Shown: positions 42,318 to 51,825, counted from the first letter of the stretch. The stretch is DNA of 64,000 bases from SABI01 sp963677695 (GCA_963677695.2 CAXXUJ010000001.1:1364001-1428000); one strand, 5' to 3'. Notes: generated from the letters alone by a model not told the origin. Translations and numbers: made by a program.

Positions 42318-43454
42318 ATGATGGAACAGAACAACACCCCCAAAGAGATGAGTACTGAAGAGCGGGTAAAGCTCTCCATGAAGAAAAGAAAACAGAGGAT
42401 GAGGAGAAGGAGAATTATCAACTGGACAGTTCTCGGTGTTCTCGTCGCCGGTACGGCAGTCACCTTCGTCCTCTATCAGAACAGCGGTTCCTGGTGGTGG
42501 GCTTCAAAAGAAGCTCCAGCGGAAGCAGCGGCTGCAGCAGCGGTAGCAGAAACAACGGTTCAGGAGATCACTGTATCGAATACGATAGATGTGTCCGGGT
42601 CGGTTGAACCCTTCCAGATCCAGGAGGTTGTATTCCGCTCCACCGGTGCGGTCACCTCAGTCAATGTGGAAGAGGGCGATATCGTAAGCAAGGGAGATCT
42701 CCTTGCTACCATCGATGATACCTCTCAGCGATATGAGATAGCGAATATTGAGAATTCGATCGCTTCAGCGAAGCTTGAAGGAGCGGCGAATCAGCTGAGA
42801 CTCCTTGAAATGCAGTTGGAATTGAGAAAGAACAATCTCGAGTATACCAAAGCCTATGCGAACTTCGATGGTGTCGTTGCTTCGGTAGCCTTGGATGAGG
42901 GTGACTATGCGGAAGCCGGTACGGTGGTGATTATTCTCGTTGATACGAGTTCTCTCAAGGCAACCGTCGAGATTGATGAAATCGATATGCAGAGCGTCGT
43001 TGACGGCATGGATGCCGTTCTTAGTTTCGATGCCTCCCCCGATACCGATGTGAGTGCCTATGTCGATTATATCCCGATGCTCGGAAGGACAACTTCTCAG
43101 GGAATCGGTGTCATGGACGTCGAACTGGTCATCGGTGATCCGCCGAAGGGAATAGCTCCTGGCTATACGTTCGCAGGAACGATCTCTTCCGGTGTTGAGC
43201 GTACTTCCCTTGTCATTCCTACCATCGCGGTTACTCAGAACAGAAACGGAGACTCGGTCGTACGCAAGAAGGGTGCTGATGGTACTCCGACAGCGGTGAT
43301 AGTTAAGGTGAAGTATCTCGGAGAAGGAATGAGTGAAGTGACCGGCGGTGATCTCAAGGCTGGAGATGTGATTCTGACGGGTGATGTCTCTTCTTCCTCT
43401 TCCTCCACGACCTTCCGGGTCCCGGGTATGGGCGGCGGCAGGCCTCCGCAATAG
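42318..43454 (+). CDS. macA: MacA-type periplasmic adaptor
   Basis: Membrane-fusion protein of 378 residues for an ABC exporter of the MacB type. A basic cytoplasmic tail (KMKKRKQRMRRRR-like) precedes one TM helix (about 34-55), followed by an Ala-rich stretch. The lipoyl-like halves are VVFRSTGAVTSVNVEEGDIVSKGDLLATID and ANFDGVVASVALDEGDYAEAGTVVIILVD, separated by a short helical hairpin. The beta-barrel domain and a Ser/Gly-rich C-terminus (MGGGRPPQ) follow. The next genes are the MacB-like ATPase and permease, in separate polypeptides. Confidence 0.82.
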   Translation: MMEQNNTPKEMSTEERVKLSMKKRKQRMRRRRIINWTVLGVLVAGTAVTFVLYQNSGSWWWASKEAPAEAAAAAAVAETTVQEITVSNTIDVSGSVEPFQIQEVVFRSTGAVTSVNVEEGDIVSKGDLLATIDDTSQRYEIANIENSIASAKLEGAANQLRLLEMQLELRKNNLEYTKAYANFDGVVASVALDEGDYAEAGTVVIILVDTSSLKATVEIDEIDMQSVVDGMDAVLSFDASPDTDVSAYVDYIPMLGRTTSQGIGVMDVELVIGDPPKGIAPGYTFAGTISSGVERTSLVIPTIAVTQNRNGDSVVRKKGADGTPTAVIVKVKYLGEGMSEVTGGDLKAGDVILTGDVSSSSSSTTFRVPGMGGGRPPQ

Positions 43455-43465
43455 GGGAGGATGAG

Positions 43466-44137
43466 ATGAATACAGTCATTGAATTACAGGATGTCAGAAG
43501 ATATTACACCATGGGTGAGGTTATCGTGAAAGCTCTCGATGGTGTCTCGCTCACAATAGAAAAGGGTGATTTCGTCTCCATCACCGGCCCCTCAGGTTCG
43601 GGAAAATCGACCCTGATGAACCTGATCGGGTGTCTTGATACTCCCACCGACGGTTTTATCCACATCGACGGTGAGATGACTCTCGGTATGGATGAGAAGG
43701 AACTCGCCTTCGTGCGTAATCAGAAGGTGGGATTCGTATTCCAGCAGTTCAACCTCCTTTCCAAGATGAGTGCCATCGACAATGTGGCCACTCCCCTTCT
43801 CTATACCGGAGTTCCCTACAGGGAACGGCGGGAGATAGCCATGTCCGCTCTCAAGAAGGTGGGACTCGGGGACAGGATGAAACACCGTCCGAACGAGCTT
43901 TCAGGAGGACAGAAACAGCGTGTCGCCATTGCCCGCTCCCTTGTAAACAACCCCTCGATTCTTCTCGCTGACGAGCCGACCGGAGCTCTGGACAGTCATA
44001 CAGGTGCACAGATCCTCGAGCTTTTCGAGGAGCTGCACAGCGAGGGGCGTACTGTCGTTCTCGTTACTCACGACCTTGATATCGCACGTCATGCGAAACG
44101 TCAGATTCATGTACGTGACGGAAAGATAGGAGAATAG
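43466..44137 (+). CDS. MacB/LolD-type ABC transporter ATPase
   Basis: ATP-binding subunit of a mechanotransmission-type ABC exporter, 223 residues. Walker A GPSGSGKST near 41, Q-loop FVFQQFNLL, signature LSGGQKQR, Walker B ILLADEPTGALD and the H-loop THD are all present; the LLADEPTGALD form is characteristic of the MacB/LolD/FtsE group. It follows the adaptor by 11 bp and precedes the permease by 2 bp. In E. coli MacB the ATPase and permease are one chain; here they are split, as in many non-enteric bacteria. Confidence 0.93.
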   Translation: MNTVIELQDVRRYYTMGEVIVKALDGVSLTIEKGDFVSITGPSGSGKSTLMNLIGCLDTPTDGFIHIDGEMTLGMDEKELAFVRNQKVGFVFQQFNLLSKMSAIDNVATPLLYTGVPYRERREIAMSALKKVGLGDRMKHRPNELSGGQKQRVAIARSLVNNPSILLADEPTGALDSHTGAQILELFEELHSEGRTVVLVTHDLDIARHAKRQIHVRDGKIGE

Positions 44138-44139
44138 GA

Positions 44140-45321
44140 ATGGTCTGGGAAAATATACACCTCGCTCTCAAGGCAATGGGAGCAAGCAAGATGAGAACAC
44201 TCCTCTCCCTTTTAGGTATCGTGATCGGTGTCGGTTCGGTGATCGCCATTCTGACCCTCGGTCAGAGCGCGACAAAGAGCATCACACAGACGATAGTCGA
44301 AGGGGGACTGGAGACCATAACGATCTTCCCGAGCCGCAGTGATGCGAATGTCACCGAGTTCGACGAGGAATTCTCAGATGTGCTGATCAAAAATGTCAGC
44401 GATATCGAGACGGTTCTCCCTGTGAACAGTTCCTCAGCACTGATCAGGGTTGAACAGGAAAGCACCAACGCCACCGTCTCCGGTGTTGTTTCCTCTTACT
44501 CTTCAGTTCTCGATTACGGGGTTGATGAAGGTGAATTCTTCACAATGGCAGATAACCTCTCTTCCCGTCAGGTTGCAGTTCTCGGTGCAGATATTGCTGA
44601 TGAGCTATTCCCCAACCAGAGCGCTGTCGGCCGCTATATATCGATTTTCAGAAATCAGGCGAAGAGTTATCTGGTCATAGGAGTGATGAAGGAGAAGGAT
44701 GCGAACTTCAACCTTCAGTACAACTCGAGCGTCTATATACCTTATAACACCTACACCGACAGGTTCGTGAAACCGACATATGTCGGTTCCTACGTGATAC
44801 GGGTAGCTGAAGGCTCCGATGCCCTCAAGGTTTCTGATGACGTGAGTACCTACCTCGACTCGACAGTGGGAAGTGACGCCTACCGGATCTTCTCTCCTGC
44901 CTCCCTTGCCGAAATGGCCACCTCGATCACCGAAACCTTCTCCTCTTTCCTTGCGGCGATCGCAGCGATATCGCTCCTGGTCGGAGGTATCGGGATCATG
45001 AACATCATGCTCGTGTCGGTTGCAGAGCGTACGAAGGAGATCGGTATCAGAAAGGCACTCGGGGCATCCCCGAGAGTGATCATGGGTCAGTTTATCACCG
45101 AGGCGATGGTGATTACCCTGACAGGGGGACTTCTCGGTATTCTTTTGGGAACAGCTCTCAGCTACTTCGTAGCGAAGGCGGTTGACTGGCAGCTGTTCAT
45201 ATCCTACTCGTCATTCCTTCTCGCCGCAGGATTTTCTACTCTTGTTGGAGTCTTCTTTGGATGGTATCCTGCATACAAGGCATCAAAACTGGATCCGATA
45301 GAGGCGTTGAACTATGAGTAG
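44140..45321 (+). CDS. macB: MacB-type ABC transporter permease
   Basis: Permease subunit of 393 residues with the FtsX/MacB topology: TM1 at about 20-45 (MRTLLSLLGIVIGVGSVIAILTLG), a large periplasmic MacB core domain of about 210 residues, then three TM helices at the C-terminus. The conserved GGIGIMNIMLVSVAERTKEIGIRKALGASPR motif marks the cytoplasmic coupling region. It exports amphipathic compounds, peptides or lipoproteins in characterised relatives. Its 3' end overlaps the sensor kinase gene by 8 bp, tying efflux and sensing into one transcript. Confidence 0.92.
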   Translation: MVWENIHLALKAMGASKMRTLLSLLGIVIGVGSVIAILTLGQSATKSITQTIVEGGLETITIFPSRSDANVTEFDEEFSDVLIKNVSDIETVLPVNSSSALIRVEQESTNATVSGVVSSYSSVLDYGVDEGEFFTMADNLSSRQVAVLGADIADELFPNQSAVGRYISIFRNQAKSYLVIGVMKEKDANFNLQYNSSVYIPYNTYTDRFVKPTYVGSYVIRVAEGSDALKVSDDVSTYLDSTVGSDAYRIFSPASLAEMATSITETFSSFLAAIAAISLLVGGIGIMNIMLVSVAERTKEIGIRKALGASPRVIMGQFITEAMVITLTGGLLGILLGTALSYFVAKAVDWQLFISYSSFLLAAGFSTLVGVFFGWYPAYKASKLDPIEALNYE

Positions 45322-46615
45322 AAGAGGAATAAGGAACTATCTTGAGGGAAAAGATGAAATCGTAACGACCATCTCTCTCTCATTCCTGTTCCTTCTCCTC
45401 TCCACCTTCGTCATCTTCCTGACTCAGCTGTTCATAGACAGGGAGACTAACCTGATGCAGTATGAGGCTGAACGGAGCTTCTCAAGCTCCACCCTCATGC
45501 TTCTTCAGGAAGAACACTCCGGCGCACTGGCTGCTATGGACGATGCCGGGGTAGTGGGAATTGGAGTCTATTCGAACAGCGGAAGACTTCGTCTCGGTCT
45601 CGGTTCGGTTCCCAACACCATTCCCGGTGAGAAACTGACAGACCTCTGGAGGCCGGACCAGCAGCGCTACATCACAGGAACAGCCACCTACAACAAAGAG
45701 ACAGGTATGATCGAATACCTGAGATACTCCCGCTTCTCCATTGAGATGGAGACGGGAAACCTGATGCTTGACGAGGAAGGATATCTTCCTTCTCCCCTCA
45801 CCTTTCCCGATGTTGTCTATGTGCTGTTTGACGGAAGAGCGTACTACCACAGAATCATGATAGTCAGGATCATGGGTGCTGCAGCCATTGCGGTTCTCCT
45901 CCTCTTCCATCTGATGCTCTTCAGGATCTTCCACAACAACAGGAAATATAGGGAAAGGCTTGCACGGCAGGAGCAGCTTGTCTCTCTCGGCGAAGCCGCA
46001 CGTACCCTTGCCCATGAGATCAAGAACCCCCTCAGCGCGATCGCAATTCAGATTGCGATTCTGAAAAAGACTCTTCCGAAGGATGCCACTGACGGTCTCA
46101 CCGTACTCGATCAGGAGTCAAAACGGCTCAGCACTCTCACTGACAGAATCAATGATTTCTTAAGAAATCCCGTAGGGACACCGGAACCGATCGAAGTGAG
46201 AGGGATGATCCGTTCCCTCACCGAACGCTTCTCCACACCAATCGTATTCACGGAGAATTCCATGAGGAAGGCCTATGTCTCCATCGACCCCTCCCGTGCA
46301 CGATCGATCTTTGAGAATATTCTCAAGAATGCGATTGAAAGCACTACAGAGAGAGATCCCGAGGTTACAGTAGAGATCACACGGAATAAAAAACGATTCC
46401 TCTACATCTATATCAGGGACAGGGGGGACGGAATCAACCCGGAACACCTTGATAAGATTTACGATCCGTTCTTTACTACAAAGGTGAAGGGATCGGGAAT
46501 CGGACTTTCTATCAGCAGACAGTTTGTCCGTGCCCGAGGGGGAGACCTCAAGCTGTACAACAGGGAAGGGGGCGGAACGGTCGTGGAGATTGTACTGCCG
46601 CTGTCCCACCTCTAG
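45314..46615 (+). CDS. Membrane sensor histidine kinase, NtrB-like
   Basis: Two-helix sensor kinase of 433 residues: TM1 (about 18-40), a ~140-residue periplasmic sensor region, TM2 (about 184-206), a dimerisation domain with the phospho-acceptor His234 in LAHEIKNPLSAIA, and an HATPase module with N box (LKNAIES), G1 (RDRGDGI) and G2 (GSGIGLSI). The short HEIKNPL H-box and lack of HAMP-like spacing resemble kinases that feed sigma-54 regulators. Its start overlaps the MacB-like permease. The response regulator follows 10 bp later, making it the cognate partner. Confidence 0.9.
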   Translation: MSRRGIRNYLEGKDEIVTTISLSFLFLLLSTFVIFLTQLFIDRETNLMQYEAERSFSSSTLMLLQEEHSGALAAMDDAGVVGIGVYSNSGRLRLGLGSVPNTIPGEKLTDLWRPDQQRYITGTATYNKETGMIEYLRYSRFSIEMETGNLMLDEEGYLPSPLTFPDVVYVLFDGRAYYHRIMIVRIMGAAAIAVLLLFHLMLFRIFHNNRKYRERLARQEQLVSLGEAARTLAHEIKNPLSAIAIQIAILKKTLPKDATDGLTVLDQESKRLSTLTDRINDFLRNPVGTPEPIEVRGMIRSLTERFSTPIVFTENSMRKAYVSIDPSRARSIFENILKNAIESTTERDPEVTVEITRNKKRFLYIYIRDRGDGINPEHLDKIYDPFFTTKVKGSGIGLSISRQFVRARGGDLKLYNREGGGTVVEIVLPLSHL

Positions 46616-46625
46616 GAGACAATGA

Positions 46626-47981
46626 ATGCGCATTCTTGTAGTAGATGATGAACTCAATATAAGAAATCTTGTGTGCAAGTACCTCGAACTGGAACAGTTC
46701 GAGACAGATGCGGCCGAGAACGGCCTCTCTGCACAGAGATGTATCACTTCCCAGACCTATGACCTGGTCCTCCTTGACCTGAAGATGCCCGGCATGGACG
46801 GCCTTGAGCTGCTCAAATGGATCAGACACAACGGATTCAGAATGCCTGTCATCATGATCAGCGCACACGGGGAGATAAAAGATGCGGTCACAGCACTAAA
46901 GGAGGGAGCTCAGGACTACCTCACCAAACCCTTTGATGTCGATGAACTCCTGATACGCATCAAATCACTCATTGAGAGTTCACGGCTGAGAACTGCTGTG
47001 CAGATGAAGAGGGAAAACGAAGCTGAGGAGAACCTGTTCGGTCTCTCCCCTGCCATTCAGTCGATCAAGGGAGTTATCCACAAGATATCCACTTCCAATG
47101 CGACGGTGCTTATCACGGGTGAGAGCGGGACAGGGAAGGAAGTCGTCGCCCGTGAGATTCACCAGCATAGCGCCTCTTCCGAGGCTCCCTTTGTCGCGGT
47201 GAATATCGGTGGAGTACCGGAGAACCTGCTCGAGAGTGAACTGTTCGGGTACGAGAAAGGGGCCTTCACCGGGGCCGCAGGAAGGAAGAACGGTATGTTT
47301 GAGCTGGCAAACGGCGGCACCCTTTTTCTTGACGAGATCGGTGACATGCCGATGTCACTCCAGGTGAAGATCCTTCGCGTCCTCCAGGAACGCTCCCTCA
47401 TGCGATTAGGTGGAACCCAATCCATTCCGATCGACGCACGCATCGTCGCGGCGACGAACAAGAACCTTGAAGACCTTGTGATGAGAGGGGAGTTCCGTGA
47501 GGACCTCTTCTACCGTCTCAATGTCGTCAGAATCATCATTCCACCCCTGAGGGAACGAAAGGAGGATATTCCTCTCCTTGCAGCCCAGATCATCAGACGC
47601 CTCAACCGGAAGATGGGGCTGACCGTGGAAGGACTCTCAACTGATGCCCTTGAGATGCTCAAACGTCACCATTTCTACGGGAATGTGAGAGAGCTTGAGA
47701 ACATTCTCGAAAGGGCGATGATCTTCTGCACCTCAAACCTCATCGTTGTTGAAGATATCTCCCTCCCTCCCGACCTGAATTCCCCGCGGGTCGATACATC
47801 CTCTTCTGCTGCCCAGTATTCAGATGCAAGCGAGGTCAAATCGCTCAAGGAAATGGAAGAGGAGGCGATCATCCGTTCTCTCCACCGATGGGAAGGAAAC
47901 AGAACGAAGGCGGCACAGGAACTGGGAATATCACGTAGAACATTGCTGAACAAGATTCAGGAATTCGGACTCGATCTCTAG
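46626..47981 (+). CDS. Sigma-54-dependent response regulator, NtrC family
   Basis: A 451-residue three-domain regulator: receiver (1-120) with the phospho-acceptor Asp51 in LVLLDLKMPGMDG and KPF at 101-103; an AAA+ domain with Walker A GESGTGKE at 165-172 and the sigma-54-contacting GAFTGA at 212-217; and a Fis-type helix-turn-helix at the end (NRTKAAQELGISRRTLLNKIQEFGL). It activates RNA polymerase containing sigma-54 when phosphorylated by the kinase just upstream. Targets are unknown; being at the end of the MacAB operon, efflux genes are the obvious candidates. No convincing -24/-12 promoter was found nearby. Confidence 0.94.
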   Translation: MRILVVDDELNIRNLVCKYLELEQFETDAAENGLSAQRCITSQTYDLVLLDLKMPGMDGLELLKWIRHNGFRMPVIMISAHGEIKDAVTALKEGAQDYLTKPFDVDELLIRIKSLIESSRLRTAVQMKRENEAEENLFGLSPAIQSIKGVIHKISTSNATVLITGESGTGKEVVAREIHQHSASSEAPFVAVNIGGVPENLLESELFGYEKGAFTGAAGRKNGMFELANGGTLFLDEIGDMPMSLQVKILRVLQERSLMRLGGTQSIPIDARIVAATNKNLEDLVMRGEFREDLFYRLNVVRIIIPPLRERKEDIPLLAAQIIRRLNRKMGLTVEGLSTDALEMLKRHHFYGNVRELENILERAMIFCTSNLIVVEDISLPPDLNSPRVDTSSSAAQYSDASEVKSLKEMEEEAIIRSLHRWEGNRTKAAQELGISRRTLLNKIQEFGLDL

Positions 47982-47991
47982 GAGTACGGGT

Positions 47992-49776
47992 ATGAAGAAC
48001 ACAACGAAAACACCCCTGTGGGATTTGGATTCGATATATCCATCACTCACGAGTGATGAATACCGGAAGGACCTTGAGTCGATCGATATGCTCTACCACC
48101 TCCTCAAGAAGGAGGTGGATGGATTTCATGTCGATGAGGATCATGTACTGAGGATGCTGGAAGCCTACAGTACCCTCTGCGATACCCATGAGACCCTTGA
48201 TGCCTATGTCCATGCCCTCATGACCATCGATACCACAGACTCCTCTGCCGTCCAGGGGATTCATGATGTAGCGAGAAAAGGTCTTCTGGTAAAAAAAGGG
48301 CGTACCGAGATGATTCACGCCCTTGCAGAAAAGAAGGAGGAGATAGAAGAACTGCTGCCTCAGAGTGACGTTCTTGGAACCTATACCTTCATCATAACAG
48401 AACTGCTGGAAGAGGCCTCACACCTGATGGCTCCGGGGGAGGAGTCAGTCGCTTATGCCCTTCAGACCACCGGTGCCGATGCCTTTGCCCGCATGCATGA
48501 AGTGATCACCTCCACTGCCACGATCCTCTGGGATCCTGAGAGCGGAGAGAGAAAGACACTCACTGAACTGAGGGCCATGGCCTTCTCTCCCGAAAGAACG
48601 GTGAGAAAAAGAGCATATGAAAAAGAACTGGAGCTGCTTGAGCAGCAGAAGATTCCCCTCAGTTTCGCACTGAACGGAGTGAAAGGGACGGCGCTCACGC
48701 TCTACAAGAAGCGAAACTACGGTGATGCACTCAGCTGCGCACTCGATGCCTCGAGGATATCAGGGAAAGTACTTAGATCACTGATTGCATCCATCGAACA
48801 GAATCTTCCACTCTTCAATCGCTATTTCAAAGCCAAAGCCCATGCCCTTTCCCTGAAAAGCCTCTCATTCTATGACCTCTTCGCCCCTGTAGGGGAGATG
48901 GAGAAAAGTTATACATTCGATGAAGCGAAAGAGATCATCATCTCCTCCCTTGAAGGCTTCCACCCGCCGATGGGAGCTGCCGCCGCCGGCGCCTTCAGCA
49001 ATAACTGGATCGATGCGCTCATCAGGGAGAAGAAAGTGGGAGGTGCCTACTGCACCTTCTTCCCGAACAGAAGAGAGTCAAGGATACTCTGCAATTTCGA
49101 CGGAAGCTTTGATGCCCTCTCTACCGTAGCCCATGAGCTCGGCCATGCGTATCATGATTCGATGGTGAAGGACCTTCCTTTCACCCTCCGCGAATACCCG
49201 ATGACCCTGGCGGAGACCGCTTCGATTTTCAACCAGTTCATCATCTTCACCGAAACACTCAAGAGCAGTGAGAAAGCAGAGAGGATCACTCTGATAGACT
49301 CCTTCCTTCAGGATGCTTCCCAGGTCTGCGTCGATATCCTGAGCCGCTACTATTTCGAGATGTCGGTCTTCGAGACAGTGGCAACCGGTGAAGCGAGTCC
49401 TGAAGAGTTTTCTCAGATGATGCTTGATGCTCAGAAGAGAAGCTATCCCGACGGGGTGAGCAGGGAGGAACTGCACCCCTACATGTGGGCGGTGAAGGGA
49501 CACTACTACAGTGCAGACCTTCCGTTCTACAACTACCCCTATGCTTTCGGCCAGTTATTCTCTCTCGGTCTCTACAGAGAGTACGAGAAGGACAAGAAAG
49601 GATTTCCTGAGCGTTTCGATGCTCTTCTTTCTTTCAGCGGACAGGCGGATGCCGCCTCTGTGGCTGATATGGCTTCCTGTGATATAAGAACGAAGGATTT
49701 CTGGCTGGAGAGTTTCTCAATTATTGAACGCTATGTCGATGAATTTGTAGAACTCACAGGAGCTGAAAAGGGATGA
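47992..49776 (+). CDS. pepF: Oligoendopeptidase F (M3 metallopeptidase)
   Basis: Cytosolic zinc endopeptidase that cuts peptides of moderate length, 594 residues. The zinc motif HELGHAYH starts at His381, with the third ligand Glu408 in TLAETAS. Upstream the M3B architecture is clear (LWDLDSIYPSL start, YRKDLESID). It follows the response regulator by 10 bp and may ride on the same transcript. Together with oppBCDF at the window start it fits a peptide-using lifestyle. Its last four bases overlap the next gene. Confidence 0.93.
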   Translation: MKNTTKTPLWDLDSIYPSLTSDEYRKDLESIDMLYHLLKKEVDGFHVDEDHVLRMLEAYSTLCDTHETLDAYVHALMTIDTTDSSAVQGIHDVARKGLLVKKGRTEMIHALAEKKEEIEELLPQSDVLGTYTFIITELLEEASHLMAPGEESVAYALQTTGADAFARMHEVITSTATILWDPESGERKTLTELRAMAFSPERTVRKRAYEKELELLEQQKIPLSFALNGVKGTALTLYKKRNYGDALSCALDASRISGKVLRSLIASIEQNLPLFNRYFKAKAHALSLKSLSFYDLFAPVGEMEKSYTFDEAKEIIISSLEGFHPPMGAAAAGAFSNNWIDALIREKKVGGAYCTFFPNRRESRILCNFDGSFDALSTVAHELGHAYHDSMVKDLPFTLREYPMTLAETASIFNQFIIFTETLKSSEKAERITLIDSFLQDASQVCVDILSRYYFEMSVFETVATGEASPEEFSQMMLDAQKRSYPDGVSREELHPYMWAVKGHYYSADLPFYNYPYAFGQLFSLGLYREYEKDKKGFPERFDALLSFSGQADAASVADMASCDIRTKDFWLESFSIIERYVDEFVELTGAEKG

Positions 49777-50909
49777 GGGTGACCATTGAGAAGATCGTCT
49801 CCCAGGGAGACGGGCTTGCTCGGAACGGGAAGGATGTCTGTTTCGTACCGGGAGTGCTCGAGGGAGAGGTGGTGGAAGTCACCGAAGTCAATCGCCGAAA
49901 GAGTGTGGTGACCTGTTCCCTTGATGCTGTGATCACCCCTTCTGAAAAACGCATTGAACCCCTCTGTCCCCACTATGGAACCTGCGGCGGGTGTAACCTG
50001 CAGATCGTCTCCCCTGAGGAGGGAGTGAAAATCAAAGAGGCTATTGTCCTTGAGAATCTTCGTCGTATCGGGAAAGTTGATCTTTCTTCAGTGACAATCG
50101 ATCCCCCGATGACCTCTGTTGCGACTGGATACCGCCAGAGAGTGAGATTTCAGGTCGATATTGAGAATGAACGGATAGGTTTCTATGCGAGAAAAAGTCA
50201 CGATGTCGTTGATATCGCCCACTGTCCGATCCTTGTCCCTGCCCTCAATTCCATGCTTCTCAATAACAGGGAAGATCTGTTCAGCGCTGCAAGAGAAAAG
50301 GGAAAAGGCCCTGTTGTCACTGTTGCCGCCCTCGCAGGAAGCGATGGTACGGTGAGTCTGGGAGCTGAGAGTGTCCAGGTGCAGGTACTGGAGAAAAAAC
50401 TGACGGCAAGTGCCGATGTGTTCTTTCAGAATAATGTAGCTATTCTCGAGTCTATTATCCGTTTCATGAGAACATATATTACAGGAGAGAGGGTTGTGGA
50501 CCTGTTCAGCGGAGTGGGAACGTTTGCCGCTTTCATGGAATCAGAAGGGAGAGAGACAGTGGCAGTTGAGAGAGATTCCACCTGCCTTTCCTGCGCCCGG
50601 AAGAATCTGAATAACACCCGCTTTTTTACCGAAGATGTTGAATCATGGGGGAGTGGGAAACATATCGGGAAGGTTGATACGGTTATTGTAGACCCTCCGC
50701 GAAGCGGACTCTCCCCTGTGGCCCATACGGCGATACATGCTATGGATCCGCAGCTCATCATCTATGTTTCCTGTGATTCTGCCACCTTTTCACGTGATAC
50801 CGCTTCACTGAGGGAACAGGGGTATGCTCTTGAAAGGATTGCCTTTGCTGACATGTACCCCCTGAGTTCCCACACCGAGACTATCGCTCTTTTTACGAAA
50901 AAAGCTTGA
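49773..50909 (+). CDS. RlmD/TrmA-type RNA (uracil-5-)-methyltransferase
   Basis: SAM-dependent enzyme making 5-methyluridine in rRNA, or tRNA in some lineages. The N-terminal TRAM domain (about 1-55) is followed by the iron-sulfur motif with Cys65, Cys71 and Cys74 (CPHYGTCGGC), with a fourth cysteine in IAHCPIL. The SAM site reads VVDLFSGVGTFA and the catalytic Cys334 lies in YVSCDSATFSRD after DPPRSGL. At 378 residues it is a compact member. Which uridine it modifies is uncertain. It overlaps pepF by 4 bp and converges with the DUF4180 gene, overlapping it by 17 bp. Confidence 0.88.
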   Translation: MRVTIEKIVSQGDGLARNGKDVCFVPGVLEGEVVEVTEVNRRKSVVTCSLDAVITPSEKRIEPLCPHYGTCGGCNLQIVSPEEGVKIKEAIVLENLRRIGKVDLSSVTIDPPMTSVATGYRQRVRFQVDIENERIGFYARKSHDVVDIAHCPILVPALNSMLLNNREDLFSAAREKGKGPVVTVAALAGSDGTVSLGAESVQVQVLEKKLTASADVFFQNNVAILESIIRFMRTYITGERVVDLFSGVGTFAAFMESEGRETVAVERDSTCLSCARKNLNNTRFFTEDVESWGSGKHIGKVDTVIVDPPRSGLSPVAHTAIHAMDPQLIIYVSCDSATFSRDTASLREQGYALERIAFADMYPLSSHTETIALFTKKA

Positions 50910-51243
50910 GGGCTTCCTCCTCGTTTTCGACCCAGAGAATCTGCTTCGCCTTATTGCACTCATAGATGAAATCTCTGAGCGCTTTACTGGTGAAATGACT
51001 AGTCGGTCCTGTGATCGCAAGTCTCATCCTGTAGGTAGAGAATTTCTGAAGCACTTCGCCTGCAAAACCGCTGCTCAGGTCAAAGAAGGAGGCATCGATA
51101 TTCTCCTGTGCAATGATGAGTGCGTTGCCAGTTCCGAAAGAACGGGCGGATGCCATTAGATCAAGTGCATCCGATACTGTTTCGATTCTCTCGTGTGATT
51201 CAGCTTTTACGTAGTTGTTCCCCCTGTGTTCTATATGTTTCAT
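50893..51243 (-). CDS. DUF4180 domain protein
   Basis: A 116-residue protein fitting the DUF4180 family: SDALDLMASARSFGTGNALIIAQENIDASFFDLSSGFAGEVLQKFSTYRMRLAITG, then the S-x-A-L-R-D-F-I-Y-E-C-N signature and LWVENEEEALKLF. The fold appears STAS-like, by analogy with the alternating pattern. Function is unknown. It is downstream of a small HTH regulator on the same strand with 27 bp between them, and that pairing recurs widely enough to suggest a two-gene module. The 3' end overlaps the RNA methyltransferase gene tail to tail. AAAGGA precedes the ATG. Confidence 0.78.
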   Translation of the reverse strand: MKHIEHRGNNYVKAESHERIETVSDALDLMASARSFGTGNALIIAQENIDASFFDLSSGFAGEVLQKFSTYRMRLAITGPTSHFTSKALRDFIYECNKAKQILWVENEEEALKLFS

Positions 51244-51270
51244 GATATGTTCCTTTGTTGAATTATTCTT

Positions 51271-51705
51271 CTAGCGTTCTGTGAACGCTCTGAGTGACTG
51301 AAGAATGACTGCTACCGGGGTGATTTCACCCCAAAGCGTCACGCGGATAGTCATCTCCGGTTCAAGTATCTGAGCGTGCATCGTACACTCACCCGCATCA
51401 TGCGGTTTTGAATTCATGAGCGCAGTGACTCCGTTCAGAATATGCATCGCATGTTTTCTGTTCCCTGTCTCTATATCGATCACTGCCGATACCCGGGCGG
51501 AGGCAGACTCAGTTTCTGCTCCCTCCTTCTCGGGCACCGAGGTGGTTCCTTCGGTGAAAAGGCTAAGGTCATGGCCCGATACCCTCCAGCTCTTTCCCAG
51601 CTTCACTGCGTTTATCTTCCCTTCCCTGATATATCGCTGGATGGTTTTCGGGTGAATGCTGAGCATCTGTGCGATCTGTTCTACTGTATAATATGTTTCT
51701 TTCAT
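51271..51705 (-). CDS. Excisionase/MerR-type helix-turn-helix regulator with a C-terminal effector-like domain
   Basis: A 144-residue protein. Residues 5-50 form an HTH_17 winged helix (YTVEQIAQMLSIHPKTIQRYIREGKINAVKLGKSWRV), the kind found in phage excisionases and small regulators. The rest (about 65-144), with KHAMHILNGVTALMN and MTIRVTLWGEITPVAVILQSL, is a separate alpha/beta domain without recognised identity. It heads an operon with the DUF4180 gene. A clear promoter stands upstream. It likely regulates its own operon, but that is inferred only from layout. Confidence 0.75.
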   Translation of the reverse strand: MKETYYTVEQIAQMLSIHPKTIQRYIREGKINAVKLGKSWRVSGHDLSLFTEGTTSVPEKEGAETESASARVSAVIDIETGNRKHAMHILNGVTALMNSKPHDAGECTMHAQILEPEMTIRVTLWGEITPVAVILQSLRAFTER

Positions 51706-51737
51706 TCTAATTGTTCCTTATAATGTTGAATAAAGTA

Positions 51738-51767
51738 ATAATAAGGAATAATAGGAAACTTTGTCAA
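51738..51767 (-). promoter_or_regulatory. Promoter of the HTH-DUF4180 operon
   Basis: Minus-strand TTGACA (51767-51762), an 18-bp spacer and TATTAT (51743-51738), about 33 bp before the ATG. An AT-rich tract follows. Confidence 0.6.
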
Positions 51768-51825
51768 GTGAAAAATCGACATACTGTGAAAGATTCCTGT
51801 GATACGATAAGAAAGGGAGTGAGGG

